Shown here: positions 54,067 to 63,218 of the stretch, piece after piece | How positions within the stretch are numbered: position 1 is the stretch's first letter | Layout of the letters: each line of letters opens with the position of its first letter | DNA from: Roseivirga pacifica | Lineage (GTDB): Bacteria > Bacteroidota > Bacteroidia > Cytophagales > Cyclobacteriaceae | Length of the DNA stretch: 64,000 nt | NCBI RefSeq assembly: GCF_900111145.1 | Contig: NZ_FOIR01000002.1 | Coordinates: 558,001-622,000 of the forward strand | Direction: 5' to 3' | Position numbers and translations under genes: made by a program | Notes under the pieces: generated by a model | Told to the model about the DNA's origin: nothing | Database searches by the model: none | Seen by the model: only the letters and a program-made list of their open reading frames with translations

Positions 54067-54564
54067 TTATAAAGCCTTAAGCGCGGCTTCGTAGTTTGGC
54101 TCGTCTACAATTTCAGGAACAAGCTCAGTGTGTACTACTTTTCCTTCTTCGTTCAGCACAATAATTGAGCGCGCATCCAAACCTTTCAACGGGCCATCAA
54201 TCATTTCAATTCCGTTTTCTCTAGCAAATTCAAGGGTTCTAAAATCGCTGGTAGCTTCTACGTTCTGAATGCCTTCAGCACCGCAGAAACGCGCAATCGC
54301 AAACGGTAAGTCTTTCGAAACGCATACCACTGTGGTGTTATTAAGCGATGCAGCCTGCTCGTTGAACTTGCGCACTGAGGTAGCGCAGGTAGATGTATCA
54401 ACGCTAGGGAATATGTTCAAGATTACCTTCTTCCCTTTCAAGTCAGAAAGCTTAAGCCCTCCTAAATCTTGTTTAGTAAACTCATAATCACCAATTGATG
54501 AACCTATTGCTGGCAAGTCGCCTATTGTATTTACTTCGTTGCCTTTTAATGCAGTTTTAGCCAT
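54067..54564 (-). CDS. tpx: Thiol peroxidase Tpx
   Basis: A 165-aa atypical 2-Cys peroxiredoxin. The peroxidatic C60 is in P-S-V-D-T-S-T-C and the resolving C94 in A-R-F-C-G-A-E-G, at the spacing seen in E. coli Tpx. It detoxifies alkyl and hydrogen peroxides using thioredoxin. Cytoplasmic; monocistronic with its own terminator. Confidence 0.96.
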   Translation of the reverse strand: MAKTALKGNEVNTIGDLPAIGSSIGDYEFTKQDLGGLKLSDLKGKKVILNIFPSVDTSTCATSVRKFNEQAASLNNTTVVCVSKDLPFAIARFCGAEGIQNVEATSDFRTLEFARENGIEMIDGPLKGLDARSIIVLNEEGKVVHTELVPEIVDEPNYEAALKAL

Positions 54565-54621
54565 AGTTTTCTTTTTGCTTTAATTTACCATTTAACAGCA
54601 CAACTTTCATGATTGTTCATT

Positions 54622-54644
54622 AAAAAAGCCCGGTAAAACCGAGC
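54622..54644 (-). terminator. Terminator of small lipoprotein gene
   Basis: On the minus strand: stem GCTCGGT / ACCGGGC (one wobble) with loop TTT, then T6. Confidence 0.8.
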
Positions 54645-54650
54645 CCTTCA

Positions 54651-55061
54651 TTATCTCAAGTACATTATAGTATTACAAAAATCAACAGGAAGCCTTGGCC
54701 GATTTAAATCCTCTACAGAATAGGTTAACACCAAATCTCCATATTCCAAATGGCCTGTTCCCTGAATTAACCAATTGCCTATTCGTTGGCGAGGAATAGT
54801 AATGCTGTTGCCATAAACCTCTGCTTGTACGTCTGCATTTAGGTTATAAAAATTCTCCAAGTATATAATGTCGCTATAATAGCCATCGTCCAGCGTCACC
54901 CTCACATCATAATAAAGGTATTCATCAAAAGTTTCGCTGTATTCTTCTGCCTCGTATCTGCCCACGAAGTTTAACCGAGGGTCGAATGGCTCTTCTACAA
55001 TAATTAAATCGCAACTGCTTAGAAAAAGTATGCCGAGTAAAATGAGTAAACCGTGTTTCAT
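54651..55061 (-). CDS. Small uncharacterised lipoprotein
   Basis: A 136-aa exported lipoprotein: leader L-I-L-L-G-I-L-F-L-S-S-C with lipobox C at about 17. The mature part is acidic and tyrosine-rich with alternating strands (Y-L-Y-Y-D-V-R-V-T-L; G-D-L-V-L-T-Y-S-V), a small beta-sandwich-like fold. No known family seen. It is monocistronic, between tpx and a divergent lipoprotein gene. Confidence 0.75.
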   Translation of the reverse strand: MKHGLLILLGILFLSSCDLIIVEEPFDPRLNFVGRYEAEEYSETFDEYLYYDVRVTLDDGYYSDIIYLENFYNLNADVQAEVYGNSITIPRQRIGNWLIQGTGHLEYGDLVLTYSVEDLNRPRLPVDFCNTIMYLR

Positions 55062-55155
55062 ATTGACCTTGTTTTAGTTGTTGCGGTCATAAATGAAAAA
55101 ATGATGCCAAAATGATTTGAGAGAAGAATTGTATATTGGTATAAATGATTCATCT

Positions 55156-56394
55156 GTGAAGAAAGCACCCTTCAAAACACTGACTATCTTACTCTTAGGA
55201 ACAATTATCCTAAGCTGCAACTCAGAAACACCTACTCCTCCCACTGAAGAAGATGTTATAGCCTATTTAAACAATAACCAGCAGCAGATTAGTCTTGATC
55301 TTGCAGCAAACACAAATGAATTCAGCGCATTTGACGATCATTTTGAAGGGAAAGAAATGATACTACTGGGTGAAAACCATGCCACTCAGTATAACGAAGT
55401 AATAGATACTAAGTTCTTTCAATACCTCTATCATCGCCATGGAGTAAGGGTGTATTTAGGCGAAACAAGCATTGGTATGGGCTACTTTATCAATAGCTAC
55501 ATTAACTCGGGCTTTGATGGTACTTTGCAGTATATCATGGCCAACTACAGTGGCTCTTTCAGCGAAACCCTGCACAACCGAGCCCGACTCGTTCGCCTCA
55601 AAGACTTTAACCTTTCGCTACCAGAAAATGACCGGATAACCTATGTGGGTATTGATGTGGAACATCAGGTTACTATTGGCTTTAGGGTTTTCAAAATGCT
55701 TATTCCAAAGCCCTCAATAGATGCTCCACACCCAAACGACATTGCTGATTTAATTCAAGAAATGTACAATACACGCTACACAAGCTATTTGGAGGTGATA
55801 AATGCTGCTCCTTATTTTCATGAAAAACTAACCTCATCACAATTCAAGAATAGCTTTCAAGCCTACTTTCCCGAATACGAAAGAATGGTACGTATTCTGG
55901 CAGGCATTGTGACAAAAGTTGAGCTTGAAAATGACCCGCTAACTTTCGATACAAAGCGAGAACAACACATTGCTCAAAATTTAGCCTTTGTAAGAAGCAC
56001 ATTTGGTAATGTAAAAATGTATGGCAAATGGGGTGCATCGCACATTTGGAAGCGGCAACTTAGCGATAACTACAAAACCTTTGTGCAAGAAGCCATAGCA
56101 AATGCCACTATCAATATTGAACAGGTGGCTTCAATTCCTATTTTTTACCACAACAGTTATTATGCCGATAAAGATGATGACTTTAATCCGAGGCCAATAA
56201 CTTTTAGTGTTTCGCCCAACATGATGAATGCAAATAAAGAAAGCCCTGTCGTTCTATTTGACTTGAACGAACAGGGCTCTCCTTTCAAAGATTTTATGAT
56301 GTTGGTAAACGGAACTACTGGTTCCACTACCTCTTATTTCGACATGGCATTTAGGTTTAGCGGCTCTCAGGCCTCAAAACCTTATGCTCCATAG
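55156..56394 (+). CDS. Erythromycin-esterase/ChaN-like lipoprotein
   Basis: About 412 aa. GTG 55156 gives a compact lipoprotein signal (V-K-K-A-P-F-K-T-L-T-I-L-L-L with lipobox L-S-C); a TTG at 55117 adds 13 residues. The mature domain begins M-I-L-L-G-E-N-H-A-T-Q, which matches the G-E-x-H metal-site opening of the EreA/ChaN/TraB superfamily, followed by V-Y-L-G-E-T-S and, late, Y-G-K-W-G-A-S-H-I. I infer a hydrolase-like surface protein; whether it hydrolyses a macrolide or another ester is unknown. Its stop abuts the yebC stop on the opposite strand. Confidence 0.65.
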   Translation: MKKAPFKTLTILLLGTIILSCNSETPTPPTEEDVIAYLNNNQQQISLDLAANTNEFSAFDDHFEGKEMILLGENHATQYNEVIDTKFFQYLYHRHGVRVYLGETSIGMGYFINSYINSGFDGTLQYIMANYSGSFSETLHNRARLVRLKDFNLSLPENDRITYVGIDVEHQVTIGFRVFKMLIPKPSIDAPHPNDIADLIQEMYNTRYTSYLEVINAAPYFHEKLTSSQFKNSFQAYFPEYERMVRILAGIVTKVELENDPLTFDTKREQHIAQNLAFVRSTFGNVKMYGKWGASHIWKRQLSDNYKTFVQEAIANATINIEQVASIPIFYHNSYYADKDDDFNPRPITFSVSPNMMNANKESPVVLFDLNEQGSPFKDFMMLVNGTTGSTTSYFDMAFRFSGSQASKPYAP

Positions 56395-57123
56395 CTAGGC
56401 AATGTTGGTGTAAACTGCCTGCACGTCATCATCCTCCTCCATTTTATCGAGCATCTTTTCAATTTCTTCAAGCTGCTCATCGGTAAATTCTACCGGAGAA
56501 TTTGCGAAACGTTTTAGGGCAGAGTTTTTGAGCTCATAGCCTTTTTCTTCTAAAGCGGTTTGTAACGAACCAAAGTTGGTATAGTCGCCATAAATGTAAA
56601 CAGTTGTTACTTCCTCCTCTTCATCAAAGTGCGAATCGATTTCGTCCAAACCAGCATCAATCAATTCAAGTTCCATTTCCTCTAGGTCCATTTCTTCGGT
56701 TTTCTCAAACTCGAAAACGGCCTTTCGGGTAAACATAAACTCTAAAGAGCCATTTGGTACCAAACCACCACCTGCTTTGTTAAAGTAAGACTTCACATTA
56801 GCAACCGTTCTGTTTTGGTTGTCGGTAGCGCACTCTACAAAAACTAAAACACCATGAGGGCCTTTGCCTTCGTAGTTAATTTCTGAATATGCTTCAACAT
56901 CCTTGCTCGAGGCACGCTTAATAGCCGCATCTATATTGTCCTTCGGCATATTCTGCGCCTTGGCGTTCTGAATAGCAGTTCTCAAAGAAGCATTCATATC
57001 GGGGTCAGGGCCACCCTCTTTGGCTGCCATAGTTATGGCTTTGGCCAGTTTTGGAAATATTCTGGACATTTTGTCCCAGCGCTTCATTTTCGCTGCTTTA
57101 CGATATTCAAATGCTCTTCCCAT
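56395..57123 (-). CDS. YebC/PmpR-family DNA-binding protein
   Basis: A 242-aa YebC/TACO1-type protein; members act as regulators and as helpers of translation at proline stretches. The opening [15 protein letters not shown] and [24 protein letters not shown] are invariant family features. A strongly acidic tail ([12 protein letters not shown]) is normal. Abuts the convergent Ere-like gene without space. Confidence 0.95.
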   Translation of the reverse strand: MGRAFEYRKAAKMKRWDKMSRIFPKLAKAITMAAKEGGPDPDMNASLRTAIQNAKAQNMPKDNIDAAIKRASSKDVEAYSEINYEGKGPHGVLVFVECATDNQNRTVANVKSYFNKAGGGLVPNGSLEFMFTRKAVFEFEKTEEMDLEEMELELIDAGLDEIDSHFDEEEEVTTVYIYGDYTNFGSLQTALEEKGYELKNSALKRFANSPVEFTDEQLEEIEKMLDKMEEDDDVQAVYTNIA

Positions 57124-57222
57124 GTGGTTAACTTAATTAATGTGGCAAAAATATAAAAGGTTGGAAAAGGTACTACCAGTAAAGCAGGAAAAATACTTGG
57201 GATGTGCGTTGAGTTGAGCTAA

Positions 57223-57396
57223 TTATCGCTTAGGACAGCTTTTGCACATTTTTTTGCCCTTCTTTTTAAACTTCTTGCAGCACTTTTTCATGCAACAAGC
57301 AGAAGTAACACACATTGCAGCACCAAAAACATCGTTTTTCTGATCTTCTCCCTCACCCAACTGCTCGTTGGCCTGCAACAACTCTAACTCAATCAT
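57223..57396 (-). CDS. 57-aa Cys/Lys-rich small protein
   Basis: A short open frame not usually reported. The N-terminus is an acidic helix (M-I-E-L-E-L-L-Q-A-N-E-Q-L-G-E-G-E-D-Q); the second half is very basic and cysteine-rich, with C-V-T-S-A-C-C-M-K-K-C-C-K-K-F and C-K-S-C at the end, seven cysteines in all. This two-part pattern recurs in small proteins of Bacteroidota. It may bind metal or membranes. It lies between yebC and a small ABC system on the same strand. Coding is inferred from composition. Confidence 0.65.
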   Translation of the reverse strand: MIELELLQANEQLGEGEDQKNDVFGAAMCVTSACCMKKCCKKFKKKGKKMCKSCPKR

Positions 57397-57493
57397 TTGT
57401 TTAGAATAAATCTAAATACAAATAACTAACAGGAAATTTAATTGAGCAAGAGAAATATGGAAAAGATGGAAATAGAAAATCGGAATACAAAAA

Positions 57494-58150
57494 TCAATCT
57501 CCCTTTGGAAGGTAGCCTCCCTCAAGCAACTCTTCTATGTCTTTCACCTCTTTTGTAGCCCCATCATTTATCAATATTTGTCTAGTCGATATTTCGAGCA
57601 AACTTCTATAATCATGATCGGTAACTATGAATCCCTTATCGACCGACTGGCTTTTAATCAACCTTTTTATTTCCTCTTTATGAATCGGGTCAACTCCATT
57701 AAAAGGCTCGTCAATCAATACATACTTTGCTTCTGAGTATACAACCAATAGAATTTCGAGTAACCTCCTTTCACCTCCTGATAGTTCTCCACTGTTTTTG
57801 TTAGCGATAGACTTAATGAAATAATGATTTCTAACATATAGGGCCTTTTCACCTTTACAGAACAAATCTATTATCGCACTTATTTTGAGGTGGTTAGGCA
57901 AGAAGCTGTCCTGGGGTAGGTATTTTATTAAGTCATTCTTTTCGAATGCCTTACTCAAAACCTTATCGCCAATTCTTACGAATTTTTCATCTGCTGAAAT
58001 AGAACCAAAAATTATTTTTAAAAGCGTTGACTTCCCTACTCCATTCCTTCCCATTAAGGCAACTATATCGCCCTTTTTGCATGAAATAAACACATCAGAT
58101 AAAACCTGCTTTGTATCAAAACCTTTTATTACGCTATCAACATGTAACAT
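57494..58150 (-). CDS. ABC transporter ATP-binding protein
   Basis: A 218-aa ATPase. Walker A G-R-N-G-V-G-K-S-T (about 35), signature L-S-G-G-E-R-R-L (about 128), Walker B Y-V-L-I-D-E-P and the switch histidine in V-T-D-H-D are all present. ATG 58150 is preferred to a start 20 codons upstream, which would overlap the preceding gene. Short size and isolated position suggest a small efflux or defence-type exporter. It starts 2 bp after the stop of a hydrophobic ORF that may be its permease partner. Confidence 0.85.
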   Translation of the reverse strand: MLHVDSVIKGFDTKQVLSDVFISCKKGDIVALMGRNGVGKSTLLKIIFGSISADEKFVRIGDKVLSKAFEKNDLIKYLPQDSFLPNHLKISAIIDLFCKGEKALYVRNHYFIKSIANKNSGELSGGERRLLEILLVVYSEAKYVLIDEPFNGVDPIHKEEIKRLIKSQSVDKGFIVTDHDYRSLLEISTRQILINDGATKEVKDIEELLEGGYLPKGD

Positions 58151-58152
58151 AT

Positions 58153-58371
58153 TCAGATATAGATTAAGATTACTCCAACAATGAAATTGATTGAAAATGA
58201 AAAAAGCCACAAAGTGAGCCTACTGAGACCAAGGTTTCTATAGAAGTAATACTGGTTGCTATTGCGCAATTCATACGTATAATAATGAATCAACAAGCCA
58301 ACGAGCATATATGAGATACCAAAAGGTTTTAGTGAGAAATAACAGAGTATACTCAATGCAGATAACTCCAC
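58153..58371 (-). CDS. Small membrane protein, possible permease partner
   Basis: A 72-aa hydrophobic frame (first GTG 58371; the frame is open about 100 bp further up without a better start) with about two to three membrane segments: L-V-G-L-L-I-H-Y-Y-T-Y near 23 and L-T-L-W-L-F-S-F-S-I-N-F-I-V-G-V-I-L near 52. Y-F-Y-R-N-L-G-L-S-R-L-T-L-W is the EAA-like style of ABC permease loops. It is 2 bp before the ATPase gene. It may be a truncated permease or a complete miniature one; the start is unsure. Confidence 0.5.
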   Translation of the reverse strand: MELSALSILCYFSLKPFGISYMLVGLLIHYYTYELRNSNQYYFYRNLGLSRLTLWLFSFSINFIVGVILIYI

Positions 58372-58491
58372 TAAAAGGGATATCAGTAAATTAGGAATGA
58401 TTAACCTCTGATAGAAGTAGCTTAGAGCGATTAGTTTGCGTGCGATAATTTTGGGGTTTAATAGTTGCCGATCTCAAAGCAACATTCATAC

Positions 58492-58926
58492 CTAAATCGC
58501 CAACCAAAAGATTACATCTACCCTTCTGTTTTTCTGTCGCCCTTCTCGCGTAGTATTATCATATACGGGATTGAAAAGGCCAAAATCCTTAATCTCAATC
58601 ATTTCGCGCTTTATCTCATCGCACATTATCAACTCCTCAATCACCGATTCGCTACGCATTTGCGAAAGCCATTGGTTGTATTCTTTTCCACCCACATTAT
58701 CGGTGTGGCTATGCACGGTAATGATGAAGTTATGTTTACTCGGTATTTCGCTTAGAAACTTGGTTAGTGCGGTCGACTGTTCAAAGTCGACAAAGAAACT
58801 ACCACCACCAAAGTAGACGCTAGTGATAAAGGAGGGCTCGCCAAAAGTTTGCGACTTGGCACCAAAAGCCGTACTACAAAAAAGGGCTAATATTAATAGC
58901 GAACTACGCACAGCATTAATATACAT
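58492..58926 (-). CDS. OmpA-family C-terminal domain protein
   Basis: A 144-aa exported protein: signal peptide ending A-K-S-Q (about 26), then one OmpA-like peptidoglycan-binding domain (V-D-F-E-Q-S-T-A-L-T-K-F-L; H-S-H-T-D-N-V-G-G-K-E-Y-N-Q-W-L-S; G-R-Q-K-N-R-R-V-D-V). It has no barrel and no lipobox, so it is a soluble periplasmic wall-binding protein. Divergent from gntK across 65 bp. Confidence 0.87.
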   Translation of the reverse strand: MYINAVRSSLLILALFCSTAFGAKSQTFGEPSFITSVYFGGGSFFVDFEQSTALTKFLSEIPSKHNFIITVHSHTDNVGGKEYNQWLSQMRSESVIEELIMCDEIKREMIEIKDFGLFNPVYDNTTREGRQKNRRVDVIFWLAI

Positions 58927-58991
58927 GGATTGAATGAAAATGGCTATTGGTGCTTTGCCAGAGTTTTTGAATATTACCGTTTTTCTGACGA

Positions 58992-59480
58992 ATGGATAAA
59001 AAAGAACTGATTGTATTGATGGGCATAAGTGGCTCTGGCAAGTCTACCATTGGTAAATTTTTAAGTCAAAAATTGGGCGTACCGTTTTTAGATGCAGACG
59101 ACTTTCACCCTAAAGAAAATGTGCTAAAAATGAACCGCGGTATTCCCCTGGACGATGATGACCGCTGGCCTTGGCTTGCCTCTATTGTTGAGTATGTTTC
59201 TCATTCGCACCGAAACCAATTTATACTGGGCTGCTCGGCCCTTAAAATAAGCTACCGCGATTACCTTAGCCAGCGATTAAACAACCAATACATATTGCTG
59301 GATATTAGTGAAGCAGAAGCCATTGCCAGAATGGAAGCCAGAAAGGGACATTTTATGCCAAGTAGTTTGGTGCAGTCCCAATTGGCTACTTTAGAGAAAA
59401 GCCCCGATCTCATCTCAATTTCTACCGACAAAACACCAGAAGAAATGGTGAATGACATACTTGAAGTTTTAAGGACTTAA
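58992..59480 (+). CDS. gntK: Gluconokinase
   Basis: A 162-aa kinase that phosphorylates gluconate to 6-phosphogluconate. P-loop G-I-S-G-S-G-K-S-T (11-19), D-A-D-D-F-H-P-K-E-N (36-45), and D-D-D-R-W-P-W-L match thermoresistant GntK; C-S-A-L-K follows. The gene precedes the gluconate permease by 36 bp, so uptake and activation form one unit. Confidence 0.95.
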   Translation: MDKKELIVLMGISGSGKSTIGKFLSQKLGVPFLDADDFHPKENVLKMNRGIPLDDDDRWPWLASIVEYVSHSHRNQFILGCSALKISYRDYLSQRLNNQYILLDISEAEAIARMEARKGHFMPSSLVQSQLATLEKSPDLISISTDKTPEEMVNDILEVLRT

Positions 59481-59516
59481 TTTAATTCACTAGTTTATGA
59501 GTTGATTTTTTGACCT

Positions 59517-60860
59517 ATGGAAGAAACGCAACTCATTGGCGCTATACTTACCGGTATAGCCTTACTCCTATTTCTAATTATTAGAATGAAGCTTAATGCC
59601 TTTATTAGCTTGCTTATAGCAGCTATTTGGGTTGGGCTCATTGGTGGTTTATCTGGCACCGAAATCATCGGTTCCATATCTAAAGGCATGGGCGATACGC
59701 TCGCTTTTGTAGCCACCATAGTTGGCTTAGGCGCCATATTCGGAGCCTTACTGGAGCATTCTGGTGGAGCACAATCTCTGGCATTATTTCTACTGAAGAA
59801 AGGTGGAGAATCGCGTTCGCGCTTGGCCTTGCTCATTACAGGATTCATTGTCTGTATCCCCGTTTTCTTCGATGTTGGTATTATTATCCTCTTCCCCATT
59901 GTTAAAGCTTTAGCCAAGAAAAGCGGCAAAAATGTATTGCACTACGCCCTGCCTTTGCTCACTGGTTTGGCTGTAACTCATAGTTTTATTCCACCAACAC
60001 CAGGTCCCGTTGCCGTGGCCGATATTCTACAAGTTGACCTTGGGTATGCTATTGTAATTGGCGCTGCCATTGGCTTGCCTATTGCGCTTTTATGCGGAGT
60101 TTATTTAAGCAGACTTATTACCCCAAGTGAACTCTCAGAGCTTGATGATGTAGAAGACATTCAGGAAGACTTTGACCCAAGCCTTGTACGTACCATTTTT
60201 GTGGTACTGGGTATTCCCTTGGCGCTCATTTTATCAGGTTCACTGTTTAAAACTTTAGCACTAGAAGGCGTAATTCAGCACGCAACATGGATTGATGTTT
60301 TGAGCTTTCTTGGTCATCCGTTTATCTCTCTAATCATAGGAACACTATTAGCACTATACCACCTAGGTACAGAACGCGGCTTGGGTAAAACTGAGCTTTT
60401 TGAAGTAACCAATAAGTCCTTGGCGCCTGCTGGTTCTATCATTCTTATTACAGGCGCAGGTGGTGTATTAAAACAAATGATGATTAACACAGGCATTGGC
60501 GATATGATTGCCGCTGCCATGCAAACATCTTCTTTCTCGGTGATTCTGCTTGCCTATTTGGTCACCTCGCTTGTGCGTATTATGCAAGGCTCGGCTACCG
60601 TGGCTATGCTCACAGGTGCGGGCATTGTAGCGGCTGTAATTCCTGATATGACACTGAGCATGACAGACAAAACATTAGTAATGATGGCCATTGCAGCAGG
60701 TTCCGTGATTCTCTCACATGTAAACGACAGCGGTTTCTGGCTGGTGAACCGCTACCTTAACCATACCGTACAACAAACGCTCAGGGCTTGGACCATTCAA
60801 TCGACCATGATCTCCGTAACCAGCTTTATCTTGATTTTTGTTGTTTATCAGTTGGTTTAG
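59517..60860 (+). CDS. gntP: Gluconate permease GntP family
   Basis: A 447-aa membrane symporter with about 12-14 helices. G-G-L-S-G-T-E-I-I-G, G-A-I-F-G-A-L-L-E-H-S-G-G-A-Q, F-D-V-G-I-I-I-L-F-P-I and P-P-T-P-G-P-V-A-V-A match the GntP/GntT gluconate:H+ symporter family (substrate by context of gntK). Length is standard. Confidence 0.95.
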   Translation: MEETQLIGAILTGIALLLFLIIRMKLNAFISLLIAAIWVGLIGGLSGTEIIGSISKGMGDTLAFVATIVGLGAIFGALLEHSGGAQSLALFLLKKGGESRSRLALLITGFIVCIPVFFDVGIIILFPIVKALAKKSGKNVLHYALPLLTGLAVTHSFIPPTPGPVAVADILQVDLGYAIVIGAAIGLPIALLCGVYLSRLITPSELSELDDVEDIQEDFDPSLVRTIFVVLGIPLALILSGSLFKTLALEGVIQHATWIDVLSFLGHPFISLIIGTLLALYHLGTERGLGKTELFEVTNKSLAPAGSIILITGAGGVLKQMMINTGIGDMIAAAMQTSSFSVILLAYLVTSLVRIMQGSATVAMLTGAGIVAAVIPDMTLSMTDKTLVMMAIAAGSVILSHVNDSGFWLVNRYLNHTVQQTLRAWTIQSTMISVTSFILIFVVYQLV

Positions 60861-60867
60861 GGGAATA

Positions 60868-61605
60868 ATGGAAGAAAACAATGTTAAACACATGATAGAA
60901 TCCAGAAGAGTCAGTCTCACTTTTTGGCGTAAACTGGATCATTATTTTATTGTGGTCTTCGTCCTTTTAACTCCTCTTCTTGCCACATACGATCTGGTCC
61001 AGTTTTACTTCTTTGATTCATATGATGGAGAGAGTACACCTAAAGAACTTCTATTCAATTATCTTTGGCTAATTCCTGCCATACTACTTACTATTGTTCA
61101 ATGGCGTAGGCTAAAGCTTCAAGAGTACAAAATCACTGCCAATGAAGATCAAATTCAGGAAGCACTGATACAAACATCTCAGGAACTTGGATGGAGAATA
61201 AAGGAGTCCTCACCAGAGTTTATTAGAGCATTTCGAGGTTGGAACCTTACAGCAAGCTTGGGAGAAATGATTACCATAATTCCATTTCAAGATTCAATTT
61301 TGATTAACAGCATTTGTGACCCAAACAAACCTTCCTCTATTGCTTCATTTGGTATGAATAAAACAAATACCAGAACCTTTATTATTAACCTTTACAATAT
61401 TGTTAATGGAACATCCATTCTTAAACCCGAAGAAAAATATAATAAGTGGTCATTCCGAAATAACTTGTTCAGGTTATTTGCATACCCATTTTGCCTTGGA
61501 CTCATTCTCTTTGCAGTTTTTGTGGCATTACCTGATAATCAAATAGGTTTGGGAGTGGCCATTTTAACAGTTCCAGCAATTTATTTCTATACCGACTTAA
61601 CTTAA
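60868..61605 (+). CDS. Uncharacterised membrane protein
   Basis: About 245 aa; ATG 60868 is preferred over one overlapping gntP. Two membrane helices near the N-terminus (about 22-42 and 60-78) and two near the C-terminus (about 195-240) flank a soluble middle part (Q-E-L-G-W-R-I-K-E-S-S-P-E-F-I-R-A-F-R-G-W). No family recognised. It follows gntP by 7 bp and may be cotranscribed, but no link to gluconate is visible. Confidence 0.7.
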   Translation: MEENNVKHMIESRRVSLTFWRKLDHYFIVVFVLLTPLLATYDLVQFYFFDSYDGESTPKELLFNYLWLIPAILLTIVQWRRLKLQEYKITANEDQIQEALIQTSQELGWRIKESSPEFIRAFRGWNLTASLGEMITIIPFQDSILINSICDPNKPSSIASFGMNKTNTRTFIINLYNIVNGTSILKPEEKYNKWSFRNNLFRLFAYPFCLGLILFAVFVALPDNQIGLGVAILTVPAIYFYTDLT

Positions 61606-61628
61606 TGTTGTATAGAACTCAACCAGAA

Positions 61629-62858
61629 CTAGAACAATGTATACCCAAACATTAATGATACTCCTCTATATTGAGAGCTCCAATTTTCATAAAACAATAG
61701 TGCCTCTTGTTTGGGTTGGTACCTTACTTCTAAGCTATACTTATCGCTGTGTTTATACCCAACACCAATTGCCATATTTGATACAGGAGTAAATTCTACT
61801 GAAGAATGGGTAGATCCGTCAGATCTAATGATGTCGATTGAAGAGTTGTTATTAAAATCGAATATCAATGAAGTAACGTTAAAAAATAACTGAGAACCAT
61901 TTTGAAAGTAAAAATGATACCTAACACCGACCGGCACTTCAATTGATTGATGGCTTACTTTAGCATATTCTAAGCCCAACAACAGATGGCCTTCTTCCGC
62001 CTCCATCCTTGTCCTGTAATCATGAAAAGTAGGCTCAACTAAAAGACTAAGCGTTCTTTTTCTAAATATTACGAATATTTCCGCTTCAACCCCGAAACGA
62101 AAGTTTAAGTCATTGTCAAAGTCAAAGTCAAGTAGTGTGGATTTGTCTCTTTTAACAGACAGACGTTCGTAATTAAGTCCTGGTTTTAGGGATACGCTAA
62201 ACCAATTTTCTATCGGTTTTGGCCTAAAATCGATAAAATCTGACTTGACACATTCATTATATGTTACAAAGAGGTTCCTCAAGTCCTTCTCATTATAACT
62301 AAGCTTTTCAACACTGCCATAATCAATATCCTCGCAAGTCAAATCTTTAAGCAACTGTTGTCTAAAGGAGTTATTATAAAGAACCTTGGTGTTACCTGAC
62401 ATAAAACGTTTATAAACCAACTGATCTATATCCATGTCGCCCTGTTTGTAAAAATACCTCGTGAGAGTTGCCTTCTTGTATGAGTACAATGAAGCTTCGC
62501 CCTCAACTAGCACTTTGAGTAACACGGTCTCCTCTTCAAATACTGGATTACTTTCGTACGAAGGGTTTTTTAAAGAAGTGCTTGATTTATCAATTTTTAC
62601 TTTGGCTCTGATGTACTTTGATTCACCATTGATACCAAACTCAAGAATATTATCAATCCCTTCTATTTTCTCACTGCTAGCTTCCGACAGTTTGTATTCA
62701 ATCTCATATGGATTGTTCTTCCAGTCCATATTCCTAATCAGACACTCGATTCTTTCATTTGATTCTGTAATGAAATATCCAGGTTCAAAAACAACCTGAG
62801 AAAATGACCGCGTAATTAAGGCGAAAAATAAGAGTAGTGTGAGTGATATTCTATTCAT
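61629..62858 (-). CDS. Uncharacterised outer-membrane protein
   Basis: A 409-aa exported protein with signal peptide ending R-S-F-S-Q (about 21). The first part (F-E-P-G-Y-F-I-T-E-S-N-E-R-I-E-C-L-I) resembles the opening of a Bacteroidota family often mis-named tRNA modification GTPase; the second half (from about 220) has alternating strands ending in an aromatic residue, L-M-F-G-Y-T-L-F, as in a beta-barrel. Function unknown. Confidence 0.75.
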   Translation of the reverse strand: MNRISLTLLLFFALITRSFSQVVFEPGYFITESNERIECLIRNMDWKNNPYEIEYKLSEASSEKIEGIDNILEFGINGESKYIRAKVKIDKSSTSLKNPSYESNPVFEEETVLLKVLVEGEASLYSYKKATLTRYFYKQGDMDIDQLVYKRFMSGNTKVLYNNSFRQQLLKDLTCEDIDYGSVEKLSYNEKDLRNLFVTYNECVKSDFIDFRPKPIENWFSVSLKPGLNYERLSVKRDKSTLLDFDFDNDLNFRFGVEAEIFVIFRKRTLSLLVEPTFHDYRTRMEAEEGHLLLGLEYAKVSHQSIEVPVGVRYHFYFQNGSQLFFNVTSLIFDFNNNSSIDIIRSDGSTHSSVEFTPVSNMAIGVGYKHSDKYSLEVRYQPKQEALLFYENWSSQYRGVSLMFGYTLF

Positions 62859-63162
62859 AAAAAATTGCGATTTACTATCTATTGAAATCTGAGCGGAATG
62901 TAGACAAAACTGTCATTAAATTGATTACCGATTCTAAAAATGAAAGGACAAAAGGGCGAATAATGTAACAATTCCAGAAGTGAAAAGTCTTAATGAGAAC
63001 ATCATTTAGAGTAAAACTCTCTATCATACTCAATTAGCGTTATTTGGTGGCAGGTTCCATCCTTACGATTCGAATAGAAAATACTAGAGTAACATTTGCA
63101 CACCCTCCTGTAGATATTGCCTCCAACAGGTCTCCTATGTTCTTGATGACAACACCAACAAC
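62859..63162. other. Gene-free spacer
   Basis: About 300 bp between the outer-membrane protein gene and the permease terminator. I see no gene, repeat or clear promoter here. Confidence 0.5.
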
Positions 63163-63188
63163 TAAAAGAGCCTCACATTAAGTGAGGC
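63163..63188 (-). terminator. Terminator of the permease gene
   Basis: Stem GCCTCAC / GTGAGGC with a 5-base loop; on the minus strand a short T-rich tail (CTCTTTT) follows, so termination strength is moderate. Confidence 0.65.
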
Positions 63189-63218
63189 CAATTATACCGC
63201 TAGCGAAAGACTAATAAA

